33,594 nucleotides of DNA from the NCBI GenBank assembly GCA_900546145.1, contig URBN01000022.1, positions 1 to 33,594 on the forward strand, in the 5' to 3' direction. This document shows, piece by piece, positions 7,035 to 15,144 of the stretch (the first letter of the stretch is position 1; the number at the start of each line of letters is the position of its first letter). Origin of the DNA: an uncultured Desulfovibrio sp. Lineage in GTDB: Bacteria; Desulfobacterota; Desulfovibrionia; Desulfovibrionales; Desulfovibrionaceae. The notes beneath the pieces were generated by a model. That model did no database searches and was not told where the DNA came from. It worked only from the letters and a program-made list of their open reading frames with translations. Position numbers and translations under genes: made by a program.

Positions 7035-8010
7035 TCATATTCTCCTTTTCAAGCCACTGCATATCTTTGCTGGTCAGAACATAGTCATCACGCGGAAGAG
7101 ATTCCCAACGGAAGGAAGACACGAGTTCCCGTGGATGCACTGGTTCACGCCTGTCCATGATACCTGCCACCCAGGCCAGAAGGCCGATGATACGCCACGG
7201 GGATACCCCGTCCTGTCTCAGGCTTTCCAGGCTCAGGCTGGCATGTCTCTTGGCCAGACGTTCGTGCTCTGCGTCCAGCAGCAGCGGAATATGAGCGTAT
7301 TGCGGAACAGCATAGCCAAGAGCTTCAAGCACCGCAATCTGGCGCGGTGTGGAAGGGAGCAGATCCCTTCCCCGGACGACCTGTGTAATGCCCATGTCAC
7401 CGTCATCCACGCTCACGGCGAGCTGATAGGAAAAAACACCGTCAGAGCGCTGCAGATTAAAATCCCCTCCGCATTCCTGGAGTGTGGCCGTCTGAGGCCC
7501 GTAAACCCTGTCCGTGAACCGGTATGGGGTATCGGGAGATCTGAAGCGCCACGAATACTTTTTCCCTGCACGGATGCGCTCCCTGACCTCTTCGGGAGAC
7601 AGGTTGCGGCATGTGCCGGGATAAGGGGCGCCGGCATCCCCGATATGTGGAGCCGAAGCCATAGTGCGCACGTCCTTGCGGGAACAGAAGCAGGGATAAG
7701 CCAGATTCATGGACTTCAACTGTTCGAGCTTTGCCGTATACAGGGAATACCGGTTGCTCTGATGGTAGGATGGATTTTCCTTCTCAGGCGTCGGACCTTC
7801 ATCCCAGTCCAGGCCGAGCCAGCGGATGTCGGACATCAGCGCCTGCATGAACACTGGGCTGCTGCGCTCGAGATCGAGATCCTCCATTCTGAAGACCAGT
7901 TCTCCTCCTGCGGAACGTACGGCAAGCCAGGCCAGGAAAAACGACCAGGCATTCCCGAGATGCGCAAGTCCGGTCGGGCTTGGCGCAAGTCTCCCTCTCA
8001 CATCACTCAA
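7024..8010 (-). CDS. gluQ: Glutamyl-Q tRNA(Asp) synthetase
   Basis: This 328-residue protein is a GluQ-RS, a truncated glutamyl-tRNA synthetase that activates glutamate and attaches it to queuosine at position 34 of tRNA-Asp. The catalytic Rossmann core is present: RLAPSPTGLAHLGN with a HIGH-like motif (HLGN, 17-20), ELVFRMEDLD, and a KMSKS-position sequence LAKRHAS (252-258). The zinc site typical of GluQ-RS is intact: C107, C109, Y130 and C134. There is no anticodon-binding domain, as expected. The length is near the family's usual 290-310. The gene overlaps the next small gene by 11 bases. A 7-aa longer or shorter start is not suggested by the sequence. Confidence 0.93.
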   Translation of the reverse strand: MSDVRGRLAPSPTGLAHLGNAWSFFLAWLAVRSAGGELVFRMEDLDLERSSPVFMQALMSDIRWLGLDWDEGPTPEKENPSYHQSNRYSLYTAKLEQLKSMNLAYPCFCSRKDVRTMASAPHIGDAGAPYPGTCRNLSPEEVRERIRAGKKYSWRFRSPDTPYRFTDRVYGPQTATLQECGGDFNLQRSDGVFSYQLAVSVDDGDMGITQVVRGRDLLPSTPRQIAVLEALGYAVPQYAHIPLLLDAEHERLAKRHASLSLESLRQDGVSPWRIIGLLAWVAGIMDRREPVHPRELVSSFRWESLPRDDYVLTSKDMQWLEKENMNVC

Positions 8011-8043
8011 AAGTTCTCTCCGTCTGTCAGATCCGTTATCTGC

Positions 8044-8074
8044 AGAAAGACCGGCACCTCTTCAGAGATGCCGG
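8044..8074 (-). terminator. Terminator after the NlpC/P60 gene
   Basis: On the minus strand a 10-bp stem (8065-8074 with 8051-8060, one G-T pair) with a 4-base TGAA loop is followed by TCTTTCT. It lies between the NlpC/P60 gene and gluQRS and would separate their transcripts. Confidence 0.6.
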
Positions 8075-8113
8075 CCCCTGTCGTCAAAACATTACGCTCT
8101 CCAGGACTGCGGA

Positions 8114-9367
8114 CTACTTATTCGATTTCTTATCCTTATCCTTGCTGCCGGACGGAATCACCGAAATATGCCGCTGCATAGGCTTTGTCTGCCTCATGGC
8201 GTCCTTCCCGGCGTTATTCTTGTCCTTCAGGGCCGGAGCCGGAGCCGCCGGCTTTGGAGCGGGCACCTTTCTGTTTGTGGTGCTTCTGTCACCGGAAGCG
8301 GAATCTTTCACGGCGCCACGGGCAGGTTTCTTTTCCGAATCCCGGCTGTCAGGCTTCGCCTTTGTCTGAGAAGACGGCTTGATACCGGAATTGCTGTCGC
8401 CACGCCCCTTGCGGTCATCGCCGCTCCGGGCGGATCTGGAGGTCTTCGTCCCGGTCTCTGGCTTGGCGTCCTGCTTCTTCCTGGCCTGGGTATTATCCTT
8501 TGAATTCTTCCGGGAGCTGAGCCTGTCGTCCCCGTCCTTGGTGCCGCGGCGGGACGAACTGGCGTCCTGGGATGCACGGCCTCCGCTTATCTTGTCCTTG
8601 TCCTTTCGGTTTTTCCTGTCTTCTCTGGCATTGCTTTTGTCAGAGGAGGATGAACTCCTTCCGCGCTGCCTGTCAGAGCGGGCGGAAGATCTGTCGTCAT
8701 CGTTCCTGGCGGCGCGTTGTTCCTGGCGGGCGGCCTCGCGCCTTGCCTGCGCTTCCTCTCTGGCGTTCTCCTCATCTGCGATACGGGAAGCTTCAGCCAC
8801 GGCGGCATCGCCGGACCCCATGTTCACACGACGGGCGCCAATGAAATGCGTGCTGTACCAGTCGCTGTCGAGGGATTCGACCTGTACGCGGGAGTGGCGC
8901 TTGGGAGCATGAATAAACATGCCGGAGCCGATATAAATGCCTGTATGGTAACCGCCGTCACGGCGGCGGAAGGCCACGATATCACCGGCCCGCATCTTGG
9001 AAACATCACGGATTTTGAAGCCCACGGAGGACTGTTCCTGGGCCGTGCGGGGCAGTTTCACACCAGCCCCCCTGTAAGCCCACTGAACCAGTCCGGAGCA
9101 GTCGAAACCTCCCGGATGTTCGCCTCCCCAGACATAAGGTGTTCCGAGGGCGTTATGGGCACGTCTCAGGACCTGTCCTGAAACGGAGGGATCATTCTCT
9201 CCCCAGTCCCAGTCACCGCCTTCCATGTCTCCATTGGCGCCATAGAGGGCTTTGTAACGCTCATACTGGGCAGCGGCATCATCGACGGCCGGGCTCTTCT
9301 TGTGGGCGCAGCCAAAGCTGAGAACGCACAGCAGAAGAAGCACCAGCACCTTGTATTTCGTACCCAT
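8114..9367 (-). CDS. NlpC/P60 lipoprotein peptidase with a long charged tail
   Basis: The 417-residue protein starts with a lipoprotein signal peptide (LSFGC lipobox, C20). An NlpC/P60 domain covers about residues 65-180. It has catalytic C90 in FDCSG, H141 in YHTGIYIG and third residue H153 in FIHAP. Such enzymes cut peptidoglycan stem peptides, usually at the gamma-D-Glu-diaminopimelate bond. Residues 190-417 are very different: a low-complexity chain rich in Arg, Lys, Ser, Asp and Gly with no predicted fold, repeatedly using KD, RSxR and SSS blocks. A tail of this size is not part of the usual family. It could bind peptidoglycan, nucleic acid or lipid head groups, or act as a spacer. The start is ATG 9367 with GCGGAG upstream. 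Confidence 0.9.
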   Translation of the reverse strand: MGTKYKVLVLLLLCVLSFGCAHKKSPAVDDAAAQYERYKALYGANGDMEGGDWDWGENDPSVSGQVLRRAHNALGTPYVWGGEHPGGFDCSGLVQWAYRGAGVKLPRTAQEQSSVGFKIRDVSKMRAGDIVAFRRRDGGYHTGIYIGSGMFIHAPKRHSRVQVESLDSDWYSTHFIGARRVNMGSGDAAVAEASRIADEENAREEAQARREAARQEQRAARNDDDRSSARSDRQRGRSSSSSDKSNAREDRKNRKDKDKISGGRASQDASSSRRGTKDGDDRLSSRKNSKDNTQARKKQDAKPETGTKTSRSARSGDDRKGRGDSNSGIKPSSQTKAKPDSRDSEKKPARGAVKDSASGDRSTTNRKVPAPKPAAPAPALKDKNNAGKDAMRQTKPMQRHISVIPSGSKDKDKKSNK

Positions 9368-9556
9368 TATGACTCCGCAAAACGGTAAGAGAAAACCGCC
9401 TGCGCAGGGCGGCAGGCCGCAGCGCGCAGGTTCACGGCATCCGGCAGGCCCGAAAGCGGGCAGAAAAGAAGAAAGAATGGCAGCGGAAATGGCCAGGCGG
9501 CCGGTGACGCTGCCGGTAAAAGCCGGATACGGAACGTAATCACGCCTTTTTTAAGA

Positions 9557-9592
9557 CGAAGGGGGCCCATCGGTCAAGATGGACCCCCTTCG
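9557..9592 (-). terminator. Hairpin after folE2
   Basis: A 14-bp stem with one mismatch (9557-9571 with 9578-9592) and a 6-base loop lies 24 bases past the folE2 stop. The minus-strand continuation is TCTTAAAAAAGG, without a good T run, so it is a likely transcript end but not a textbook terminator. Confidence 0.55.
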
Positions 9593-9615
9593 GGATATCC
9601 CAAAAGCAGATTATT

Positions 9616-10404
9616 CTAGCGCAGATTCGCCGGGAAATTATATTCAATACAGGCGAAAGCATTGTGGTTGTGGATAGATTCCATACTTTCCACCTCAATG
9701 CGGTACCCTTTTAAATGCTCGTTACGGGAAAGTCCCTGGGCGACGTTACGCACCACGTCCTCAACAAAACAGGGATTGGCGAAAGCATGCTCTGTGACGT
9801 ATTTCTCGTCCTCACGCTTCAGAATCGTGTACACCGGGCTCGAGCCGGAAGCTTCCGCCACGGAGACAAAGTCCTCGATCCAGTCGAATCCGTTCATGAG
9901 AAGCGTCATGTGCACAAGCGTACGCTGGCTGTGCGCTCCCTCATCGCTGATCGCTTTGGAGCAGGGACAGACGGTCATCACGGGCACCTCAATGTCCAGA
10001 ATGAAGTTCTGTTCATCCTTTTCATTCAGTTCGCCGGTCAGCATGCAGTTATACGCCACCTCGCCGGGAGTACCGGTGGCCGGGGCATTCTTGCGGATAA
10101 AATACGGGAAATGGAAACAGACCTGGGCCCGGCAGGCTTCCAGACGATCCCTGATGACAGCGAGCAGCCCCCGAACCGACTTGTAGCTGATCTCGCCCTC
10201 CCAGTTTTCAATGGCTTCCACAAAACGGCTCATGTGCGTGCCTTTAAAAGACGCGGGCAGATCCACGCTCAAATCCACGCTGGCCACGGTTCTCTGCTTG
10301 AGATTGGCACGGTCTCTCGCCCAGAGCGGCACCTTCACACCACGGACTCCCACCCTGTCAATGGGAATGGGGACGTCCGGCGCATGTTTCTGTACATCAA
10401 TCAT
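9616..10404 (-). CDS. folE2: GTP cyclohydrolase IB (FolE2)
   Basis: The 262-residue protein is GTP cyclohydrolase type IB, which converts GTP to 7,8-dihydroneopterin triphosphate for folate and queuosine/pterin synthesis. It differs from FolE in not needing zinc and being able to use manganese or iron. Family signatures are clear: KVPLWARD, SFKGTHMSRF, VCPCSK (C146/C148, the metal-binding cysteine region), SDEGAHSQR (H158), and the C-terminal SIHNHNAFA. Length fits the family. It starts 2 bases after the stop of the upstream NikR-type regulator gene, so the two form one transcript with translational coupling. In several bacteria folE2 is controlled by a metal regulator (Zur); here the partner is NikR-like. 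Confidence 0.95.
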   Translation of the reverse strand: MIDVQKHAPDVPIPIDRVGVRGVKVPLWARDRANLKQRTVASVDLSVDLPASFKGTHMSRFVEAIENWEGEISYKSVRGLLAVIRDRLEACRAQVCFHFPYFIRKNAPATGTPGEVAYNCMLTGELNEKDEQNFILDIEVPVMTVCPCSKAISDEGAHSQRTLVHMTLLMNGFDWIEDFVSVAEASGSSPVYTILKREDEKYVTEHAFANPCFVEDVVRNVAQGLSRNEHLKGYRIEVESMESIHNHNAFACIEYNFPANLR

Positions 10405-10406
10405 CG

Positions 10407-10826
10407 CTAAGCCAAATCCTTTCCAAGTGTTGTCGGCACGAAAACGCCATGCTTGACGCCATTGCAGGCGATCAGCCTGTCCGCCAGGGAGCTGACAGCG
10501 GCGGCATCCCCGCGCAGAACAAGTACTTCCAAGCAGTTGTGATGGTCAAGATGCACGTGCATCGACGTGATGACCACGTTGTAATGATCGTGCTGGATAT
10601 CCATGAGACGGCGGGCGAGATCATTGGAGTGATGATCATAGACGAGTGTCAGCGTCCCCGCGACCTCGCCTTCCAGCCTTTTCCACTCATCCTGAATAAG
10701 CGCTCTGCGGATGAGATCACGTATGGCCTCAGAACGGTTCGTGTAGCTTTTGCGGCGGCAGAGTTCATCGAAGGGCAGCAGCAGATCCTCACTCAGGGAA
10801 ACGCCAAAACGGGCAAGATTGGCCAT
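10407..10826 (-). CDS. nikR: NikR-type nickel-responsive regulator
   Basis: The 139-residue protein has an N-terminal ribbon-helix-helix DNA-binding domain (RFGVSLSEDLLLPFDEL...YTNRSEAIRDLIR) and a C-terminal ACT-like regulatory domain. The square-planar nickel ligands of NikR are all conserved at the right spacing: H79, H90, H92 and C98 (matching E. coli H76, H87, H89, C95). It should therefore bind nickel. NikR normally controls nickel uptake genes; none is adjacent here, and the only co-transcribed gene is folE2. GAGG lies 11 bases before ATG 10826. A small hairpin with a T4 tract sits just upstream and could attenuate the transcript. Autoregulation is likely but not shown. Confidence 0.93.
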   Translation of the reverse strand: MANLARFGVSLSEDLLLPFDELCRRKSYTNRSEAIRDLIRRALIQDEWKRLEGEVAGTLTLVYDHHSNDLARRLMDIQHDHYNVVITSMHVHLDHHNCLEVLVLRGDAAAVSSLADRLIACNGVKHGVFVPTTLGKDLA

Positions 10827-10847
10827 GATTCATTCCTCGGATTTCTG

Positions 10848-10869
10848 AAAAGTCCCCTAACCGAGGGGA
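10848..10869 (-). terminator. Possible attenuator just upstream of nikR
   Basis: On the minus strand TCCCCT/AGGGGA (10864-10869 with 10853-10858, 5-base loop) is followed by CTTTT, 22 bases before the nikR start. The form is that of a small Rho-independent terminator in the leader of nikR-folE2. A 6-bp stem is short, so this is tentative. Confidence 0.35.
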
Positions 10870-10871
10870 TG

Positions 10872-10996
10872 TTATGCATTTCTGTACACTATTTTATCTA
10901 ACGTACTGATATCCTTTCCGATATGCCCGCAATTCCTGATTTTGTCCAGATTTCCTCGCCTGCTTTTTCACATTTAGCATACCGTTTTTATGCATT
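10872..10996. promoter_or_regulatory. Candidate operator region between nikR and the cvpA-like gene
   Basis: The nine-base word TTATGCATT occurs at 10872-10880 and again at 10988-10996. A dyad with GTAC arms (10884-10887 and 10903-10906, centres 19 bases apart) and a GCATA/TATGC dyad (10977-10981 with 10989-10993) also lie here. NikR proteins bind long dyads, so one of these may be its site. No canonical E. coli GTATGA-N16-TCATAC site is present. Confidence 0.3.
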
Positions 10997-11218
10997 ATTT
11001 TATATTTTTAGGGAAAAAAATGTCCGCAGGCAGGCTCTTTCTGGCATCAAATTCACACGTATTGAATGACTTTCCCTAACGGAGATTCCCAATGCAGCCC
11101 GAAGTCCTTCCTCCGGTTCATTCTTCACGGACAGGATACCGGTATGCCCGCTTCTCCGCGTGTTGTTCCCCCGCCGCCCTTTTGGTATAGAAAAACAGTT
11201 TTTTCGTTTGGAGGATCC

Positions 11219-11707
11219 ATGGGGCAGGACATCTTTGATACAGCGACCATTCTTATTCTGACCTTCTTCGCCATCAGGGGCTATCTCAACGGATTTGTCG
11301 GAGAAGTCGCAGCCATTGTCTCCCTCATCGGCGGCTTCTGGGCCGCGCACACGTTCCATCCGCTGCTCTCCCCCCATCTTCAGTTCATTGGAGAGCCTCT
11401 CTGGCGCAATATGGCCTCGTACGTCATCATCTTCATCGCGGTCATCATCGCTGTCGCCATCATAGCCAAAATACTGCAGCGAATCCTCCAGTTCGCACTC
11501 ATCTCATGGGCAGACAGGGTGGCCGGCGGCATATTGGGACTGGCCAAAGGCATCATCATCTTTTCCATCATCTTCATTCTGCTCAATAAATTCTGCGCCA
11601 ACGCGGATTTCTACAAACATTCGCGGGTGCGTCCGTACTTCAACGCCATCATCAATCAGATACGCACGTCCCTGCCCCCCGATATTGTCAAACGATTCAA
11701 CATTTAG
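11219..11707 (+). CDS. CvpA-family inner-membrane protein
   Basis: This 162-residue protein resembles CvpA/colicin V production proteins: about four membrane helices, an early DxxxxxxxxxxxxRGYxNGFVGE motif, and a later WADRVAGGILGLAKGIII segment that is the best-conserved CvpA feature. CvpA proteins affect envelope stability and biofilm or colicin phenotypes, but their molecular role is unknown. ATG 11219 has GGAGG about 5 bases upstream; a longer in-frame stretch back to 11066 lacks such a site. It is 14 bases from mazG, so they are probably co-transcribed, a pairing without an obvious functional reason. Confidence 0.88.
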   Translation: MGQDIFDTATILILTFFAIRGYLNGFVGEVAAIVSLIGGFWAAHTFHPLLSPHLQFIGEPLWRNMASYVIIFIAVIIAVAIIAKILQRILQFALISWADRVAGGILGLAKGIIIFSIIFILLNKFCANADFYKHSRVRPYFNAIINQIRTSLPPDIVKRFNI

Positions 11708-11721
11708 ACGGAGAAAAATAC

Positions 11722-12573
11722 ATGGATAACAACGAAGGCATTGCCACTCTCAAAAATATCGTCGAGCGTCTTATCGCTCCTGACGGCTGCCCCTGGGACA
11801 GGGTGCAGACGCCTGAAAGCCTCAGCGAATATATCATCGAGGAAAGCCACGAACTGGTCAGCGCCATCCGTTACGGAGACGCAGACGATGTCTGTGAGGA
11901 ACTTGGTGACGTTGCGTTCCTGCTGGTTACCATAGCATGCCACTTTGAAAAGAAGGGAGCTTTCACTCTCGATGACGTTTTCAGGCGCAACGCCGCTAAA
12001 ATGGTACACCGGCATCCCCATGTTTTTGGCAATGAGAAGTTCGCAAGCCTCGACGAACAGCTCAAAGCATGGGAGAAACTCAAGAAGGAGGAGCACCAGA
12101 AGGAAGGAAAGGCCACAGGCGTATTTGCCTCCCTGCCCCGCGATCTGGATCCGCTCGCCAGGGCCTACCGCATCCACTCCAAGGCAGCCAGGACGGGCTT
12201 TACCTGGGAAAATGACGAGGATGTGGAGCGCCAGGTTGAGGCCGAATGGCTGGAATTTCTGGATGCAGAGAACCGTGACAGCGATGCGGAAGTCAAACAT
12301 GAACTGGGCGATCTTCTGTTCACCATCGCCGAACTCGGACGCCGCCATGGCATGAAGGCAAACGAGGCCCTCGACTACGCCAACGAGCGTTTTCTCTCCC
12401 GCTTCAAGAGGATGGAAGAGCTGGCCGCAGAGCGGAAAAAAGATCTCACCGATATGAGCCTCGATGAGAAAAACGAACTCTGGGAACAGGCGAAACAGGA
12501 AGAAAAAGGCGCAGGCACGGAAAAGCCCGCTGTCGCCCCCTCTGCTGACGCTCCCCTTACCAAAAAGGACTAG
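11722..12573 (+). CDS. mazG: Nucleoside triphosphate pyrophosphohydrolase MazG
   Basis: The 283-residue protein is a two-domain MazG that hydrolyses (d)NTPs to NMP and pyrophosphate, cleaning non-canonical nucleotides and modulating stress responses. The N-terminal domain has GCPWD (22-26), the metal-binding EExxE helix (E40, E41, E44) and EELGD (59-63). The C-terminal domain repeats the pattern as EFLDAENRD...KHELGDLLF near residues 175-200. The last 25 residues are a Glu/Lys/Pro/Ala-rich extension beyond the usual 265-residue end. Start ATG 11722 has GACGGAG upstream. Gap of 14 bases to the cvpA-like gene. Confidence 0.94.
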   Translation: MDNNEGIATLKNIVERLIAPDGCPWDRVQTPESLSEYIIEESHELVSAIRYGDADDVCEELGDVAFLLVTIACHFEKKGAFTLDDVFRRNAAKMVHRHPHVFGNEKFASLDEQLKAWEKLKKEEHQKEGKATGVFASLPRDLDPLARAYRIHSKAARTGFTWENDEDVERQVEAEWLEFLDAENRDSDAEVKHELGDLLFTIAELGRRHGMKANEALDYANERFLSRFKRMEELAAERKKDLTDMSLDEKNELWEQAKQEEKGAGTEKPAVAPSADAPLTKKD

Positions 12574-12815
12574 CAGCCCGCGGAAAGGGGAATTCCCAGC
12601 CGGCTTCTTTCTGACAGCGCGGCCTTTCGCACCACGCGATTTTTTCCGGTTCCGGCGCATGCCGCCGGGTTATCCCGGCCCCCCGTTTCTCTGCTCTTTT
12701 GGAAACTGCGCGTCTTTGCGTCCACCGCGAAGGCTTCCTTTCATTTTCACAACGCCCGCCTGGCCGTGCCGGCTCCCCTGCCGGCCAATACTGGCAGGAA
12801 AGGAATTTTTTAAGA

Positions 12816-15038
12816 ATGGATACCATCGGCTCCGATCAGGAAAAAACTTCTGCCGTAAAGCAGCCTGCCGAACCGGCTGCCTCCGGCCCGGCCATTCCCC
12901 TGGGCCAGGACGGGGACGGACAGATCTGTACCCCGCAATCACCTTCCCCGGAGGCAGATACTGCCCGGGAAGTCCCCGCTTCTGCCGGCCAGGACTCTCC
13001 TGCCGCATCTGAACCGGAGAATGCCGGCACTGACTCTATAGCGGCCCCGGACGGGGAAGAAGCCGGAGAGGAAAAAACTTCGGGAGACACTCCTGAAAAC
13101 GCTCCCGGGACCGGAGAGGAAAACGCTTCCAGCACAGAAGAGATCATCGACGAAAACTCCACGCAGCACAACGCGGCTTTCCGCCTGCTCGGAAGAATGA
13201 CGCCGCTGACCCTGCTGCTTTTCCTGGCTGCTGTCTGCTGGCCTGTCTTCCTCATTGGCGACTCCTTCTGCCCTGGCGAGGCTCTCAACATCAAATTTTT
13301 CAGCTCTGTCGCCCAGTCACCGCTCCTGCCGCAGGCTGACGGCGCTGTCGCCCTCCCCGGCTTCGCATGGCTCGGAGCCCTGGTTCTCAAATGCGTCCCA
13401 GTCCCGGCCATGGGACTCTCCGTGGTTTCCGCTCTTGGCGCCTTTATCTGCCTGATTGGCGTCTGGGGCGTCTGCCCCCTCCTGCGCCTCGGCCGGTACA
13501 CGCCGCTGGCAGCCGGACTGGCCCTCTTCTGCACGCCGGCTTTTCTGGCATTCTCCCAGTTCGTGGGCCCGGTCCTGACGGCAACAGGCCTCTCTCTCCT
13601 GGCCCTGGGCATCCTCGGACACGCATGGACAAAGGACATGGATTTTTCGGGCATGATTCTCGGAAACCTGCTGGCAGCCGCAGCCGGTCTGACCGGCGGC
13701 CTGCTCTATGCCCTCCTGCCCGTTATTTCCGCGTTCCTTCTCTGCCTCTGGCGCTGTGACTTCAGGCGCAGCCGTCAGCCTGACGCGCTCATCGGCTTCG
13801 CCGTCTTCCTCTTCACACTTGCCATCTGGGCAGCCCTGACCATCATCTTCTCCGACGGCGCCGGATCCTCTTCCATTGCCAAATCCCTGATCCGGCTGCC
13901 CTCTGAGCCGTCGGCTGCCGGCAATGCCCTGCGCCTCTACACTCTGGGTTCCCTCCCGGCCATTCTGGTGATCTTCTGCTGTAACTGGCCGAAAATCCTG
14001 CGCGGCAGCCTCGCCAGCCTCAAAGCCAGCCGCACTGCTCCGAAAACGGCCATTCTCTGGATAGGACTCTTCGTGACCCTGGGTCTCACCATCCTTACGC
14101 CGCACGCGGCCGACGTCTTCCCGGCCATCGCTATCACGGCGATTCTGGCGGGACGCGCCCTCCTCAGGCTTGAAAAAATCGGGACCAGGGCTTTCTTCAT
14201 CTTCGTCACGCTCACCCTGCTGGCAGCCGGCTTCTCCTGTGCCGCAGCCACAATTCCTTCACTGCAGCACTGGGTGGCTTCCACCCTCGGACTGCCTCTT
14301 GATGGAAATGCCGAAAAGATTCTCGCCGATCTCGCCAATATAAGCATCATCAAAACCATCGCCTTTACGGCTCTGCCCGTGATCAGCGCAGCCATCATCC
14401 TGCACGTTGTCTGGAGAAGTTCCACTGCAGCTGCCGGCCTCCTTGTGACCGCCGTCATGGTCGTTGTTATGGCCCAGCCTTTCGGACTCTTCGTCGCTCC
14501 CTCCCTCAGAGAAATGCCTTCACTCCAGCTGAAGACGTTCGAACACCTTAACGACGCTACACCCGCTGCGCCGAAAGCCACCAGTCCCATTGTTACCGGC
14601 GGTTCCGACTATATGTGGCCGAACTACAACGCCACCATACCTGGCAGCCCGGCCCAGAAGCCGCAGTCCCAGGAAAAGGCGCCGGCCGTTTCCGGAAAGA
14701 CGGATCCGTCCACAGCGCCGGCCAGCCCTCTCCCGGCTAAGGAACAGCCCGGGATAAGAGAAAACAGCCAGAAGCCTGCCGGCCAGGCTCCCTCCGGCAG
14801 CCAGAATTCGAAGGCTGACCAGTACTCAAGCGTCCTGCAGCAAAAGCCTGCCGCGCCCGGAGCCTCCCAGAAACCTGCTTCGGAGCCCCAGTCCGAACAG
14901 AAAGAAACAAAGACCCCGGACAATCAGGCCGCCACTCAGGAAAAGTCCCCTGATGAAAAGCAGCCTGAGGCCGCTCCAAAAACATCTCCGGCTCCCAGAC
15001 TCCAGACTGACGGAGAACAGACGGGGACGGCTATCTAA
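12816..15038 (+). CDS. Large multi-pass membrane protein with disordered tails (740 aa)
   Basis: I do not recognise a family with confidence. Residues 1-120 are acidic and Glu/Ala/Pro/Ser-rich with no hydrophobic segment. Residues 125-575 hold about 12-13 hydrophobic helices, in an arrangement that resembles dolichyl-phosphate-mannose/ArnT-type (GT39/GT83) glycosyltransferases, for example GEALNIKF early after helix 1 in place of the catalytic acidic pair usually found there. The acidic motif is weak, so activity is doubtful. Residues 590-740 are Pro/Gln/Ser/Lys-rich and likely disordered. ATG 12816 has AGGAAAGGA upstream; a longer frame back to 12699 lacks one and looks non-coding. A strong terminator follows. 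It lies 242 bases after mazG with nothing recognised in the gap. Confidence 0.7.
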   Translation: MDTIGSDQEKTSAVKQPAEPAASGPAIPLGQDGDGQICTPQSPSPEADTAREVPASAGQDSPAASEPENAGTDSIAAPDGEEAGEEKTSGDTPENAPGTGEENASSTEEIIDENSTQHNAAFRLLGRMTPLTLLLFLAAVCWPVFLIGDSFCPGEALNIKFFSSVAQSPLLPQADGAVALPGFAWLGALVLKCVPVPAMGLSVVSALGAFICLIGVWGVCPLLRLGRYTPLAAGLALFCTPAFLAFSQFVGPVLTATGLSLLALGILGHAWTKDMDFSGMILGNLLAAAAGLTGGLLYALLPVISAFLLCLWRCDFRRSRQPDALIGFAVFLFTLAIWAALTIIFSDGAGSSSIAKSLIRLPSEPSAAGNALRLYTLGSLPAILVIFCCNWPKILRGSLASLKASRTAPKTAILWIGLFVTLGLTILTPHAADVFPAIAITAILAGRALLRLEKIGTRAFFIFVTLTLLAAGFSCAAATIPSLQHWVASTLGLPLDGNAEKILADLANISIIKTIAFTALPVISAAIILHVVWRSSTAAAGLLVTAVMVVVMAQPFGLFVAPSLREMPSLQLKTFEHLNDATPAAPKATSPIVTGGSDYMWPNYNATIPGSPAQKPQSQEKAPAVSGKTDPSTAPASPLPAKEQPGIRENSQKPAGQAPSGSQNSKADQYSSVLQQKPAAPGASQKPASEPQSEQKETKTPDNQAATQEKSPDEKQPEAAPKTSPAPRLQTDGEQTGTAI

Positions 15039-15089
15039 GGCCATCGGCTGACCTTCCCTGAAGATACACGGACCTGACCTGAAACGATG

Positions 15090-15125
15090 AACGCCCCGGC
15101 AGAGGAAAAACTGCCGGGGCGTTTT
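15090..15125 (+). terminator. Rho-independent terminator after the 740-aa membrane protein
   Basis: A perfect 13-bp stem (15090-15102 with 15111-15123) with an 8-base A-rich loop ends in TTTTAT. It lies 52 bases after the stop codon and between convergent genes. Confidence 0.9.
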
Positions 15126-15144
15126 ATATTGGGGCAGACGGGGA

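Noticed and set aside
7135..8181. Plus-strand frame opposite gluQRS
   Set aside because: The minus strand has complete GluQ-RS motifs including the zinc site.
12574..12815. Possible extension of the 740-aa membrane protein upstream to 12699
   Set aside because: The upstream codons look non-coding and ATG 12816 has the only good ribosome-binding site.
13317..14105. Gly/Glu-rich minus-strand frame inside the 740-aa membrane protein gene
   Set aside because: Low-complexity antisense artefact of a GC-rich membrane-protein gene.
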